Of a DNA stretch of 64,000 nucleotides, positions 34,001-48,212 are shown piece after piece. The stretch spans positions 2,604,001 to 2,668,000 of the forward strand of contig JAFBJZ010000781.1 of assembly GCA_016785225.1 (NCBI GenBank). Reading direction: 5' to 3'. A program made the position numbers and the translations under genes. Every line of letters starts with the position of its first letter. The stretch's first letter is position 1. Source of the DNA: Psettodes erumei (Eukaryota > Chordata > Actinopteri > Pleuronectiformes > Psettodidae). The notes beneath the pieces are model-generated. The model worked only from the letters and a program-made list of their open reading frames with translations, was not told the origin of the DNA and did not search any database.

Positions 34001-37000
34001 TGGGACACTGGTGATCTACAGAGGGAGTTTGGGGAATTGCCATCTGGTGCAGCCTTGACAGAAAAGAGAAATGGGATTGATGATGACTGACAGGAGTAGA
34101 GAGAGAGTGAGGGTGGCATGAGTAGGCGAACACAGGGAATGTTGGTTTCTTGGTTTCTTACCTTCACTGGAGGTCAGCTGGCCCTTCAGCTGGCTTTTCA
34201 GCTGGTTGTACCTGTCAGCTTTGGGTGGCAGCGGCGGCTGGGTTTCTTTGTCGTCAAGTCTGTCCAGGCTGCTTTTGGACTACAGGGAGGAGAGCAGGGT
34301 ATTAAAAGCATCCAGAACAGGTGGGGGGGACAGCAGATGATATAGAGAGGAGCATGTGTTGGTGTTAGGGATGCACCAACACACCTCTCACAGAGGGTTA
34401 TTGGGGAGCAAGGCGGCTCTGGGCAGCTGCTCTACTCAAGTTGATATTGATTCTATATTGCTAATGGAGGGCAACTGGTGACAGAAAAGTTTGTAAGAGT
34501 TGGAATAACATTTTTTTTTCATTGGGAGTCCTCCATTGATTTAGCTATGCTTCTAAAATGCAGTCAAGCTGAAGGTTCAAAGTTAACAAAGAATGAAAAT
34601 CAATGAAGATTTTAGATAGAACCTCAGATATTGTCTTTTTTTTTTACTATGCATTCTTCTTCCTTGCCAAAACCAAACATCTACATTAACCATAATGCAA
34701 ATGGACTGCTGACATTTCAATCCTAAATAAGAGTGTGTTATGGTAGTAGCAGCTGATGTATCCTTGAACTGCTGGTCTCCGGCAGAGACAAAGAGGAGAT
34801 GACAGAGGTTTGGTGAGCTCATTTTTTCATTTTCACACTTGTAGTAGTAGTTGATCAGATGGCTCACAGCTCCTTCTGGAGCCACAAAAGCCTTTAAACA
34901 TTTTTTCACACATGCAGTTGTAATTCCCAAGACCTGTAAAAAGACTTTGATGTGTAAAATCAATGCAGTTCCCCATTAGGCCAAAAGAGAATTTTCTGTT
35001 TCGTTCCTAAATTTCTCTTAATCGCTCTCAGTTTACAGAAAAGTATTCCCTGACCAGACCTGAACATCAGAAAATAAGTTGAACTATAGGGATAGTCTTA
35101 TTGGGAAAGGGGCACTGCCTTACTTTAGATGCTTACTTTAGTGCTTTAGGCTGATGAGATGGGTGTACTTTTACAATCAGAGACATAAGACCTGGTATCC
35201 CTTACAGGGTTGTGGATTATTTCTTGATGACCAATACACTCCTGTTTTATTTTGTATTTTGCTCACTCTGATCATGGACTCCCCCACCATACCTGCACCT
35301 AATCACCAACCAGTCTCCCAGTATACACAGTGTATATACAGTACATATACACCTGCTCACACACCACATCCCTGCCAGATTGTCTCAGCACATATACCCA
35401 GCTTTCCAGCAATCTTTCCTTGTGTGGGCCTCCTGAGTATGACCCTTGCCTGTTTTTTCTTCCTGAAACTGCCTGGAAGTGGCCTGGAAGTCTCGCTGCC
35501 CATTACAGGTTTATAACTTTTTGCTTGTCTTTGGCCAAATGATATTTGGCCTTTGCCTTGCTGACTGCCCTCCCAGGTATGACCTCTGCCCCATATTAAA
35601 GACAGATTTTTTCCTGATTCCTGCATTTGAGTCTCTGTTACTGGTCCAGCCAAAACATATTTACTCTTTACAATTCAATTTTCAAACTAAATGGTGTGAA
35701 ATACAACTAAGATCAACATTTATAATTTGGAAAATGATATATAGTATCTCCTAAAAACTGTCAAATTAATTTCTTCAATTCAATCTGTGAGTCACTTGGC
35801 TTGTAACGTCAAGTGTCAAGTAATGTTTGTCTTCCACACACTATGACAGACTTCAGTGAGTCACTCTATCCATTCAGTTTGTTGCCTTGAATATGAAAAA
35901 ATAAAATGGGAAGCTAGGAACAGAACTTCATGTTACATATGTTTGATGTGAGATTATGGAACTGAAGCATGACAAAATTATAAATATCACCTAAGCAAAA
36001 GGACTGGCTGTATTCATGAGTTTCATGATAGAATATAACAGGGAAACAACAAGGAGTAGTAATTGTAGTCAACTCACCTTAGAGCTGATGATGGTGCCAT
36101 GGATGCCATTGTCACTGACCTTAATGGTTATTTGCCTGTCTGAGAGGTCTGGTCTGATGAATGGGGGCTGGATTTTGATTTGGGGCTTTTTTCTGGGGTC
36201 CAGCATGTACCTGTGTGAAAATGGATATGTTTTAACAAGACTCAAGATTTAGTTAAGTCAAGATAAGATAACATCAACATTCATGCCTATAAAACTTTTA
36301 TTTTGATTCTAACACGTCTATTGTGAGATTACTGCAGCTAATCTCACAAAGGATTACATGAGACTGCACAGTATTTAACCACATATGATGTTGGCTACAG
36401 TATGTGCTGCATGCATTCACTTCTACTGGAAATTCTCACAAAACAACAAACATTACTCATGTTATTTCAGTCCTCTCTTAATTCATATGCTGAACTTTAT
36501 ATACCACTATCAACCCATGTTTTGAGTACACTGATTAAATCATCAGGGATTTTGTTAATCTGCATACTCCCATTTGGTTTGTAACACAGTCTGAAAAAGA
36601 CATTTCCTCAAAAAGACACTTCCTGACAGAAGAAACCACATTTAAGTGATTCTCACAGGGTTCTTACATAATTAAATGGGCTGTCAGTGTGAGTTAATGC
36701 TTAATGATTAGTGACAACTTGAGGAATAAATGTGGTATGTGGTGTATTTTACCAAGGGGTCTTTACATATTTCAAGTATTCAACCCCATACATAGAAGAA
36801 AATCCAGGGTACTAAATGAATGTAACTGATTTGCTTTCACATTTGGAAAAAAAAGTGATCATCAGGTCCAACATCCTTTTAGTTGACGGTTCAGTAAATC
36901 AACCTTCCATCAGCGACTGCGAAGCAACTTAAAGGCAGATGCTGGAAACATAGTATTTCACCCCCACCTGCTGTTGTCTCTGCAGTATCTGAATTTTATG

Positions 37001-40000
37001 GAACGGGACTCATCTCAGTAGGATATAAAATTGAAGCTCTGGGTTGTACCAACGTTGTATGTGTGTGTGTGTGTGTGTGTAAAGAGCACATTGACTAGTT
37101 CTGTGCTCTGATTCCCATTAGCTCTTGTTCTGCAGACTGATTCAATCCTTTCATCCATGTGCCTCCCCCCAGGATTGCTGGCTGCTTTCAGGCAGAACTA
37201 GATACAGACCTCTAAAACCACCTCAGAGCATGTGACTATACTCAAACATAGAAACACACAGGATGGATGCACAGCCAGTAAGATGGTGCTGCATTAGTGG
37301 TATGGCATGGATGTAATAGGTGAAAGCAGGTGGAGAAGATAATTCATTAAAAATCATTACAGAATCACCAAAAGCATTTACTGTACATACACACACACAA
37401 ACATACACACGTAGCACAATAAAGTATCTTACCTAGGTGCCAGAGGACTACATAAGACATACTCCACGTTGCCACAGCAACCCTTGGTGAAGGGATTTAC
37501 TCCTCCACGAAACTTGCCTGTCACCTGAGGAAGATAACTCCTTCTTTACAGTTGGTAACACAGGAAGCACAAGGCCACAGTTCGCACACACATACAAATA
37601 TATTCATACAGATAGAGAGTTCCACTCATGATAGGTGTTGTAATATTTGTGTTGTATATTCGCATTTGCGTTATTTCTTTTACTGCACATGTGTTTACTA
37701 TCTTAATTAAGGCAAATTTATTTGTGTTTAATCGATTTATGGATAGCATTATTCCACAGTATACTGTATGCAGTAGGAGTGTCAGTGAAGCACATTGCCG
37801 AGTAGAGGTTAGCATTGATTCACAAGATTCTCAAAATAATTCGAAAGATGCCCTAAAGGAAAGCCCATATGCCAGCAGTGAGGCAGCTCCAGGTGTGAAT
37901 GTTTGGATCTGTTTGAGTGTGAAAAAAGGCCACACAGCTCTGTTCACTGGACAGATTATAGTCAGATAAATGTCTCTGTGTGTTTTGTTTATTGTGTCTC
38001 CCCACCTGCTCATTGGTTGTTCGACCTCTAGCCACAAGCACCATATGGAAACCTGCAAGTCCCATGACTGGAATGAAGAAAAGCCCTGCTATACACATCA
38101 CCACCAGACTGGAGGCAAAGGTCAAGGACAATGACAGCAATTCAAGGACATATCCAGATGCACTGTAGGAATAGCCCAAAGCTGCTAGCAGCAGCTTTAT
38201 TATGCAAACATTTTTCTGAAAAAATCAATTTCATCAACCAAGCAAATTGCTCCTTTAAACGGTTCTGATTGTGAAAGGATACGTGACAGTGGTGTGCAGC
38301 GTTCCCAGCCTCTCTCGGTGGTGGAGGACAAAGATGAGGCCGAAGGTAAACACTCCCATCATGTGGATGCTCAGTGACAGCAGGAAGAGGAAGAAGTAGC
38401 GGTAGTTCCTGCGTCCGATGCAGTTGTTCACCCAGGGACAGTGGTGGTCAAAGTCCTGAGGGGGAAGAGGAGAGTTACAGTTCTGAAAATTTACACACAG
38501 TAGTTTTTAACTGCATGTGACCTATAACAGCTTTGTGGTGTGGGCTTCTAATTTAAATGTGAACTTTCCCAATGCTAACAGGATGATATACAATGTACTG
38601 CAATAATACAATTTTGCTCCCTGAATCCATACTGAATATACACAGTCTGTGTGTTTGCACTTGTGCATTTGTATTCACACACACACACACACACCTCCAC
38701 ACAGTTGTCACAGACGCTGCAGTGCGAACAGCGAGGGGGCCTGTAGAAGTGACAGGTGGCGCACCACTTCATCCGGACCTGAATGCCCTTGATCTCCACA
38801 TTCTTGTAGAGCGGCGCACGGAAATCATCGTCCTTGTCCTCGTCCTCGTCCGCTGCAGAGAAACCCACGATTTACAAGTGAATGCACACTTAACAGAACA
38901 CAGGTGCACATGGTGGAGTGTGAGAAAACACACACACACACACAGGCAAAGATGCATTGAAAAAGAATGGTTTTGATTCAGTTTATCAGGGACAACAGCC
39001 CCCCAACCCCTGTTAGCAGTCTGAAAGGGGAAACGAAGAAATGAAGATTTCTATAGACCCATCCACTCTGCTTTTAACATAAGACTGATTAACAAGCACA
39101 CTGTGACTCATGTAGCAGGCACTGTTTGGGTCACACATGATTCAAATGGACGTTTTTGGTTTAATTTGGCATTAAACCTCTAACCCTGGCAGAGTTAGTG
39201 CCTTGCTCTATTTGACCCACACATGAGACTGTACCCTGCAGCTCTGAACGACACCACGAGAATACAGTTGGCATTTTCACTGCCCTTGGTGTGACTCTGC
39301 ACTCTGTCAAAGTGTTAATGCTATGTACTAGTTATAGCTTTGTACTCGGTGCCACTTTACTGCAGCTGAGAGGCTGGAGTGGAAAATAACATTTCTTTCA
39401 GCTGATCAAAAGGCACATTCAAACAACGTGCGTGGAGCGCTGACCTGAGAAAAATCATTTCGCAGGGAGAGCCAGGTAGCTGAACACACAAGATCACACA
39501 AGAGTGGGAAGAGAGAAAACAAGAGGGAAAACAAAGGTAGAGCACAGAAATAAACCGCTCCATAGCGGGACGTTGCTCTGTTATTATGGCTCTCAAGTCC
39601 CTTCAAATAGATTTTAAAGGTAAACCGCCTGCCAGACCAACAGACTCAAACAGCTGTTATGCTTGCATCTCCACTGACAGCCTCGTTTCTACAAAAGCTC
39701 AATGCAAGAAGTGTTCAGCAGAAAAAGCAGTGGCCTTTATTACACAATATACATTTAACCAGCAAGAATAACATTCAGTTATAATCACTGTTTACCTGGT
39801 TAAGCGAAATGAATGAAATATATAAATAATTTTGAAATTCAGTTGATTTACATTCAAAGCTTATTTACTCATTAGTCAATATTTTCTTATGCTTATTGTT
39901 AGCCTTTAAGATTGAGGCAAACCTTATCTTATCTATATCTATACATTTTATCCCTAATCCTGTTATCACTATTCATGTCGGCCAGTTGAAATTTTGATGA

Positions 40001-41745
40001 CATTATGGGTTGTAATGCTCCATTCTATTTGGAACAAGGAGTCCCTATTTATTGTTATTTCCAAATACATACAAGTTTTTGTCATAGAAGCATCTTGAGG
40101 ACATACTAGCATTTATTTACCACCGCCACATCAGTATGTGTACAAGTGTTTTCCGTTGACGGCAAGTGTGTCAAACTGTGTGTCTGCATGAATTAGGCAA
40201 CCCACACTGAGAATGCGGCAGCTCTTTATTTTGCTCAGTGACACTTGGGCAGGGTGCTTAGCTCTGGCACTAAAAATAGCTGCTTGGTAAAGCTGGATAC
40301 GAGGTTGATGAGAGCGGAGAGACCGAGCAAAAACAGTACGACTGTGGGCCATCAAACCAGCGAAGTGAAATGTGAGCTGAATAGCAGAGATGAGTGAAGA
40401 TTCTCTGTGGTGTTCATCACTCAAGCAATGACTTTGTGTTAGAATTTATCCTTTGTTGATGAAAAATTTTGTGACACATGTTCCAGTATACAGGTCAAAT
40501 CAAACTAAATGAATACAAAGAATAAAATCACTGAATCACCACATTGGGTTACAATTTTGCACTTTTGATAATGAAGTAAAAAGAGGTGTTTTCTAAGAGA
40601 CCTAAGATCTTGCATGATGTCATTCACCTTTTTAAGTAACTGGTAAAATTGCAATGCATTTTTTCCCACATTTTGCTGTTTCCACCAAAACAAATGTAAT
40701 GTCTATGTCATTTCTGCAGTTCAGGTGTTCAGTTATAGTTTAAGTTTAGCCTGTATATTTGTTTGCTAGCAAGATTACATGGAAAAACTATGAGAAGATG
40801 AAAAAAAAAAAATTGAGATTTTCACAATTTTTTTCCCTTTTTTCTTTTTACCAGAGGTGGCTCTTGGTCTAACTTACAATGATCTGGATTCAAAAAAATG
40901 TTCCGCCTTGGCTGAGGTCTGCGCTCTCTGAGCGTTTTCTAGTTTTACATATATCTTCACTGGTGCACCTGTTGCCTCTGAGATATAATATCAAGAGCTT
41001 AGAAAACAACTCATCCCTCACTAGTCCATAAAACCCAGTGGGGCAGCAGCACCAGAAGGCCACTGTCATCTCTGGGGAGACAGATAACCTGTGCTTTATA
41101 CAACCTAATGATTATTACCCACTTCATGGACAGAGAAAGCTCTTCCTAAAGACAGGTGCTTATCATTTACAAGCACATTAAAAACATCCCAGGGGATGGG
41201 TTCAATCATCATTACTTAACCCAAATAGCGCAAAGGACAAGCAGTCTGCATCAGGAACATAAGACACCGCGGCATGACAGGCTGAGCAGCTGATACTCAG
41301 AACACCTCCCAATATGAAAGCTCGTATAACTTCCGCCAGTGTCCTGCATGTGGAGCATGTGGATTTTACAGGCAATAACAGGAACATAATGAGGTAGTGA
41401 AACATCAGGGGGAGTACTGCTCTAAAAAATATGGTGCCATGAAAGTGTACCCTCTACATGAGGACTAAATAGGGTGGAAACATTACTGATACTTATGTGA
41501 ACAATAACACTGCAATAGTACTGTTTTTTTTCCTGTTTTCTTTCTGTGAGGTTAGAAACTGCCTTCAGGCCATCCTCGGACATTGAGACCCATTTTCACA
41601 TTAAAAAAAATATGCATACAAACCTCTGGGGTAAACACCAGGGTCCATGAAGGTTGCCATGCAGAAATTGGCCAAAACGAAGAGGAAGACCAGGCCATTG
41701 TAGAGGGGCACAGCGGGAGAGATCACCTTAGTCAGCCAGGGGCAC
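31059..41745 (-). CDS. zdhhc8: ZDHHC8 palmitoyltransferase, lacking only its first coding exon
   Basis: Ten exons in 5' to 3' order encode the last 735 residues: 41624-41745, 38695-38852, 38283-38455, 38006-38108, 37433-37524, 36078-36210, 34162-34279, 33006-33112, 31751-32817, 31059-31191 (stop 31061-31059). Visible features: TM2 (YNGLVFLFVLANFCMATF), DPG motif (MDPGVYPR), Cys-rich domain (MKWCATCHFYRPPRCSHCSV), catalytic DHHC in EDFDHHCPWVNNCIGRRNY, TM3, TM4, TTxE motif (GRTTNEQ), juxtamembrane cysteines GCCGNVEYVLCSP (palmitoylated in ZDHHC5/8), a long disordered tail, and a C-terminal PDZ ligand TTYEISV. It palmitoylates synaptic and other membrane proteins. The first exon (N terminus and most of TM1, about 35 aa) was not found in the remaining 22 kb. 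ZDHHC5 is the close paralogue; neighbours and tail favour ZDHHC8. Confidence 0.95.
37061..37080. repeat. (GT)10 microsatellite
   Basis: Ten uninterrupted GT units in the zdhhc8 intron between the exons at 36078-36210 and 37433-37524. Confidence 0.95.
38676..38694. repeat. (CA)n microsatellite abutting a zdhhc8 exon
   Basis: Nine to ten CA units end exactly at the boundary of the zdhhc8 exon 38695-38852. On the minus strand this reads GAG/GTGTGTGTGT, so the splice donor is formed by the repeat itself. Confidence 0.9.
38928..38944. repeat. (AC)n microsatellite
   Basis: About eight AC units in the long zdhhc8 intron, 76 bases upstream (minus strand sense) of exon 38695-38852. Confidence 0.9.
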
Positions 41746-42479
41746 CTAAACACACAAATGAGGTTAGAGAGATTAGTCACATACATTTACACACTCACAT
41801 TTTGATCAAAAGGGCATTTCTATTGCTCCAGTGTTAGTTGTATCCACCTAATCATGATACATTCATGCACTTTTGTTAAACCTGCCCTCTTACCTATGAT
41901 TTTTATGACTCTTATGACTCTATGTTCTAAATGGGAGCAATAATTGTAATTAGAAACAAAATTACACAGTGTGAATTAGGGAAGGGTAGACAGTGGATGC
42001 CAGAACTTGTGACCTACAGAAAATAATGCAACCAAATAGCAGACAGTTTGAATCAATGTTCATAACAATACTGTAATTCTTTCACAGTAATTTTTCATTA
42101 CCAGGACACTATGAGCTGCTGTGAAATCACTTAACGAAAGGGTTGCCCTTAGCTTTAGCTTTCTCTAGAATTACCTGTTTAAAAATATGCTTGTGCTTTC
42201 AAAGCAAAACTAATAAATCTGTGTCATTAATGCTTCCTCTTCTGATACGATGTTCATTTCAAAGAGCAGAAAAAGAGAAACAATATAAAAAGAACATACT
42301 GGGGGATTATTGGGTTGTTTTTTTTTGCATCAACCAGCTTTTGGCCAAACCCCACCCAATGACACAAGCTGCAACTACACAAGTGAGTGAGACTTTGGCA
42401 CATAAATTTCAGTTAAAAAAACAAGATTAAGTTTGTGCAACAACAATGGGTGTCACACTCATCTCGCATCTCATGCAAG

Positions 42480-42605
42480 AGGAATCCCTGATCACGCAAT
42501 CACCAAAATCAGAGGGATTCACCCTCTGGGGACCATGAACAGCATCCATCCTGTAGTTGTAAAGATATTTCAGTCTGGACCAAAGTAGTGGACCAACCAA
42601 GCTAG
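42480..42605. repeat. fish dispersed repeat fragment
   Basis: The stretch containing GGGATTCACCCTCTGGGGAC and ATTTCAGTCTGGACCAAAG followed by TAGTGGACCAACC matches, from memory, a common teleost interspersed sequence of unassigned class. Edges are approximate and no coding capacity is present. Confidence 0.45.
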
Positions 42606-45600
42606 CATGGCTAAAAATAAAGCTTACCAAACCTGGATGAGCTTTAGTTTCAGGTCTGGTCCCTCCCCACTGGATAACAGCCTCCCTCTGAACTGTTGCT
42701 CAACAGAACTGTGGGATATTTGCCATCATGCACATCTGACTGAACTCTCTGGGTTACTTAGGCTGACCACCTGAAAGGAAACCTGTCAGGTCAGTCACTT
42801 ATCAGTGGGAAACCTCCTTTAAACTCCACCAACAATGTGCGTCAAAACTGACCTTCTCCACTGCCTGCAAGTTACAACTCAGTCAGCAGGTGCTGTGGAA
42901 TATTCAACTGCAGAGACACCTGAATCACACAAGCAGGTCTGCTTTAACACCAGCACTCAAATGTCAAGACATTGTGTGCTTCCTAGGGCACCATCATTCA
43001 AGCCAAGTCTGTAGTTTCTCCAGAGATGAAACACCATCACAGTGAAGATGTATTAACACCTAGAGTTGGACATTAAACAGAGAATCTGCAGGTCACAGGA
43101 CCAGATAAACTTTAGAAATTAATAAAGTGTCTCACAGGGGAGGGAGGACAGTGTTTCACAGGGATGTTTCCAACTCTCTTTCCTGACATAATGACAAATA
43201 TGGCAATGCCCACTTGCACACATAATAAATACACACACTTATATTCAAGGATGCTTTTCCAGCTTCTTGACTCAATTCACTCCAATTATAATATTCCTCA
43301 GTGATTTAATACAAGCATAATATAAACTCAATGGAGGCACAGGATACACTTCCTTTTAATTAGACAATCCCCAGGATATTACATACCAAGTGTTGATGTG
43401 GATCTAATTCTTCTTATGTTGGCATATTGTCAGTAGACAGAATGAATCCATCAATAAATTGTCACAACTTTAGTGATCACCTGACCGCCAGGCAACTGTC
43501 TTCTACAGAAAGTAGCTACGGTTTGTCTAAAAAGTCATTAGATATGTCGCTGGATGCTTTTTTGAAAAAAAGTTGCTAAAGGGAGTGAAAAGCATCAATG
43601 CACAAAGCTGGCAATCCAAAAATGGGGTGCAGCTAACAGCAACAATTTTTAGGAGAGTGGGAGCGGACAGCATTAGAAGAAGATGTGACTAACAGAAAGT
43701 CTGAACAAGGTCACAGATGTTGGTTACCACAGACTGCTGATCAACACTGTTTACAAGCCACTTTTACTGCTTGTGTAACCATGATGCTTCAACTGGGACA
43801 GAAAAGCCTCTGGCTTACCAAATAGTTTGGACCAAGTTTAACAAGATGAAGGTGCTTTTGCGACCACATGTGCTCCAATGTTACGAGTTTGGTTCTGTCT
43901 AAGTTTAAGATTAGAGGCTAGCCAAATTGGAAAAAAAGACCCATATTCTCTATGGTGATTAAAAATGCCTGAAAACAGGGGTTAAGTTAGCAGCTGTTAA
44001 CATATTTATTGAGTGGAAGTGTTCTGAGTTCAGCACCAAGCTTAATTCCTTTACTCAATTCAACAGTGACTGAAGCTCTTGGCAAGAGACCATCACCACC
44101 ACCCACTCCCACATTCAGCTGCGGAGAAAACGTACATATAGTACTTTTAAAGCTGTTGAAGGTGGCAGTATTGATCCGATGGCACAGTTGCCATTGTAAA
44201 CACGGCTGCGATAATCAATCACACATACAATGAGGAGCCATCTACATGCTCAATACACGCTACACTTCCCAAAGCTATTCGATGACTGAAATCTACCTGT
44301 CCTTTATTTGCCTCCTTTTGAATTGGAGCAGAAAAAGCAGCACCCTGTTAGAAGTTGCTACAATCTGTTCTTTTAGTATCTTAGGAGGACTTTTCTCTTC
44401 CATCACAGAGAAAATATAGTCAATCCAAAGAGCTTTTGGCATTGACACTGTTTTGTAGCACTTTTCGTAGTCCAACATGATGGATGACATTTATATAAGA
44501 TGCTGGTGTTGTGAATGTGAATAAAGAGAGATGGTCTAATATGCAGGTCTTGAATGCAGGTGGAGTGCAGTGACTCAGCTGATCAGCAAATCCATGAAGT
44601 TATTTAAGACGGTAAAGGAAAAGGTATACAGCAGTTTAGGACTGTCCTTTTACATAACTGGCACACTCACAAAATGGGATGTTCTGACAAGCTGAATCTG
44701 TAAAATTCTGTAATATGAGCATAAGTGACACCTGTAACACTACACAATGCTCCCCCACTAGGAGCACTTACATTAATGTATTCAGCCCATGAGAATGCCC
44801 TCCCATTTATTAGTTCATTAAGGCTGAACCCCAGTGAGATGCACACAGAAGGCCTGTTCTCCTGCAGACTGCCTGCTGGGACCCAGCGATGCAGAATCTG
44901 TTGCAGTTCTGGTGTCTTCTTACCTTGCAGACAGTGAATTTTTGTCATGATTTAAGAAATGTGAATTGTATTTTAGAAGTAAATGAGATTAGATCCATCT
45001 GAGAATCCTTGCTGAAACACTTGCTGGGGTTTTATTCAATAATAATCCCCACTCTTCAAATTCTCTAAAAGCTATTTAACTCCTTGTGGGATTCATGAAC
45101 GGCAGCATCATTCACTCAGTAACTCCCCTGGGACCTGCCAATCTCGAAGGCAAACACATCCCTGAGGCTCTGTATTCACAGACATGGTATTTAGTATTCC
45201 ACACTGTGAAGGAGTTGGAAAGCATGTCACTCACTAAGGTGAAAACCCATGTACGATGTCTGCAAGGAGGGACTAAATAGTGTAATACAGATAATTTTAT
45301 TTATTATTATTTAGTTATGTTCTGGTTGCACTAGGAAGAATTGTACTAATCTCGCTCTCTCTCTGCGGGGCTTTCGTGAAGTGCACATATGTTTGCAGAC
45401 ATTTAACACCAGCAATTGCCACTTAGTTCATTAGGTTTAACCAAGTGGCCAAGGCAAAGAGAGAGGGTAGTAGGCAGAGGGTTATTTTTGTTCTTTGTTT
45501 GGTATCTCTTTAATTCATCATGTATTTAATTCAATCTGCATTAGGCAACAGTCATTTTTACTTTGTAAAAGGAAGTATGGGTAAAAGTCGATTGCAAATT

Positions 45601-47908
45601 GGTTTTAAATGTAAGCGTGCCACTGTGCCCTTATTTGTTGGTAGGCACCCTAGTAATATCAGCCAGTGCTGTGCTTAAAAGTATGAGTGTCTAGGGGAGG
45701 GGGTTAACGCCACCTCTCTTTCACTTATCCTTCTTCTCACTCTCTGGGTAGGTTACCTTAATTAAACACTTGCTTTGTGTATCTTAATCTACAAAAGTGC
45801 AAATCTCATCTACACACACTCCAAAACATGACCTCGAACAAATCAACATTGTCTGCTCTTCTAATCCAATAAAACCCATTTTGATCACTTTTCCTGTTGA
45901 AAAACATTTTGCATTGGCATGTGTCACTAAACTGGCACAACTAACACGTCTGTGTGCATGCATTCACAACCGCACTGTGTTGTGTGGCCTAGTGTGTAGT
46001 GCAGTCCTCCCAGGGGGTGATGACACATGTGCTGCCTGCCAGTCAGGCTCCCTGTGGGAAACTGGAAACCAGTGCCATAGGTCTGTTGGAATAAATGGGG
46101 CCAAAGACACTGAGGCTTAACTAGAGAAGTGCAATAAATATCTGTGGGTATTTAGACCACAGTAGCAAGGACAGTCACCTCTGCCAATGCAACTGTTGCC
46201 TCCGTGTGTGAGTGCATATTAAGCTCTGCCAGTTTGAAATATGCATCTATATGAAACCCAATCTGGATATTGGCTTCTGTGGGGTATCGAGTGGGTGGAT
46301 TAAGCCAGCATGGATGCTCCTGCATCAAACGCCTACTGGGAGTGCTCGCTCAGTTGCTGGGCTGAGATGAAGGGAGGGAAAGCAATGTCTACAGAAGTTT
46401 GGCTTGCCCTGTGTCACATTCCTAGCCACACTTATTCTAAGCCCCGAGCACTGTGGCCTGCATGTGTGGCCACTGTCAAGATCTTTAAGAGTTATGACTC
46501 AAAGAGGCGACCGGCGGAGTCGTTCAGTCTGTTTTAGCAGCCTGTTTTCAGGTCGTTGCTCAACGTTAGTGTTGTACAGTAAATGCAGAGGCTCACAGGG
46601 TGCTGAACTCAGGAAACTGTTGTATCTTTAAATTTTAATTTAAGATTATTTGTAATGTTGATAATCAGAGTTATTCAATCTTACTGGAAGAACTGCAGTA
46701 AAGGCCCAGTCACCCAAAGTGACACAAGTGTGATTCTAAAAACCTAGTAGGGTAGGTAGTGTTTTGTTTTTGAAATGCTGTCGTGCCCGGGCTTTAAAGT
46801 TATGTTTGGGTAATGGTATTCACAAAAATACATAAATTAAATATATGCTTTTTAAGGGAGGTAAGGAGGGATGGGAAGACCTTAATCACAAACATGACAT
46901 GTCACCTCAAAAAACATCTTTCAAAATGAAACGACTCTGAGTTAATGAACAGCAGTGCACCAATTCCATGACATTTGAGAAAATTCTATTTGCTGATCAA
47001 GACTATGAAATGCAGTTGAAAGCTCTAGAAAAAGCTAGTAAGGGGGCTTGAGTTAAGATTATTTTGACAGTCTACTGTTCCCAAGGACAAGATTTTCACA
47101 AGCTTTTCTGACTGCAGAATCTAACAAAATTCAATTACAACAAACAAGCAAATATAATAAGAGGATGTCTGAATTCATGTTTTACGTCCCTGTTCCTTAT
47201 CCAGCACATCTTGCTGACAGAAGCTAATTCAGTGCACTTTGGCAAATGTAGATTAATTCCCAGCCAAAGCAAAGGGCGATGAAGCCAAATCCCCTTTACC
47301 AGCACCTGGCTAGTCAAGACTCAGCAGTTCCAGGAAGATGAGGAGAGGAGGAGATAAGAAGAGCTGATCTGAAACCGGAGGAGGTACTCCAGAAATACGG
47401 CATATGTCAGAGAGAGACACAGCCAGACACAGAGACACCAACACACACTGTGACAGAATGTAAAAGTCAGATAAATACAAAACCCCCGATAATTTTAAAA
47501 AGCGAGATGATTGGATACCTCTCCAAAGAACAGAGCCATCCACTGCAGAGTGGCTTTTTAAATATTATAGTTATGTTTTGTTGTGACCTCTTGTTGTGTT
47601 GTGTGACCTTTGTGGTGACCTAGCGGTCACCTAGCGGTCGCAGTAATTATAATGGGAGCAAAGGTTAAAACTAGGTGCAAAGTCTCCATTGATTGGAGGT
47701 CAAGCGGATTGATGGGTCTATAGAATACCTGGACTTTTTCCACACAGGAGACTGATGTTGTTTTCCTTTTAAAACCAATGTGTGCATTATTATTGTTGTA
47801 ACTATGGCAATGATGGTCCTCTATCCTTATAGTCCTCATTTTAACCTAAAACCACAATCTTTTCCTTAACCTAACCAATTCTTTTTTGGGTTTAAATCTA
47901 AACAAATC

Positions 47909-48212
47909 ATAAGATAAGATAAGATAAGATAAGAATACTTTATTAATCCCCAAGGGGGAAATTGTTTTTTGTTGCAGCAACAACATCCCGCTCAAGTGTA
48001 CAGAAAAGTGTACATTCCCAGAGTTAAAAAGAATTATAAATCGAAAAAGAAATAAAAATATATATATAAAAAATATAAAATATAGCATAAAATATAGCAA
48101 TATGTAGGAGATATATACAACTGCAAGCCCAACAGGATATATTGCACTATAAAAAAAAACAACAAAAAACAAAAAAAAAAACAAAACATTAACATTAACA
48201 TTAACATTAACC
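47909..48212 (-). repeat. 3' end of a non-LTR retrotransposon with (ATAAG)n tail
   Basis: Five ATAAG units (47909-47933) precede ACTTTATTAATCCCCAAGGG, then GGAAATT. In reverse this is the familiar teleost LINE 3' end, AATTTCCCC..GGGATTAATAAAG with a CTTAT-type tail. The AT-rich body continues to about 48180. A hexamer array of four to five ATTAAC units closes it at 48186-48212. The element is 5'-truncated and encodes nothing. The clade (Rex/L2-like) is not assigned. Confidence 0.6.

Noticed and set aside
35430..35650. LTR- or LINE-like 3' end (tract ending CCTGCATTTGAGTCTCTG)
   Set aside because: The wording resembles some fish repeat ends, but no partner repeat, target-site duplication or coding trace was seen.
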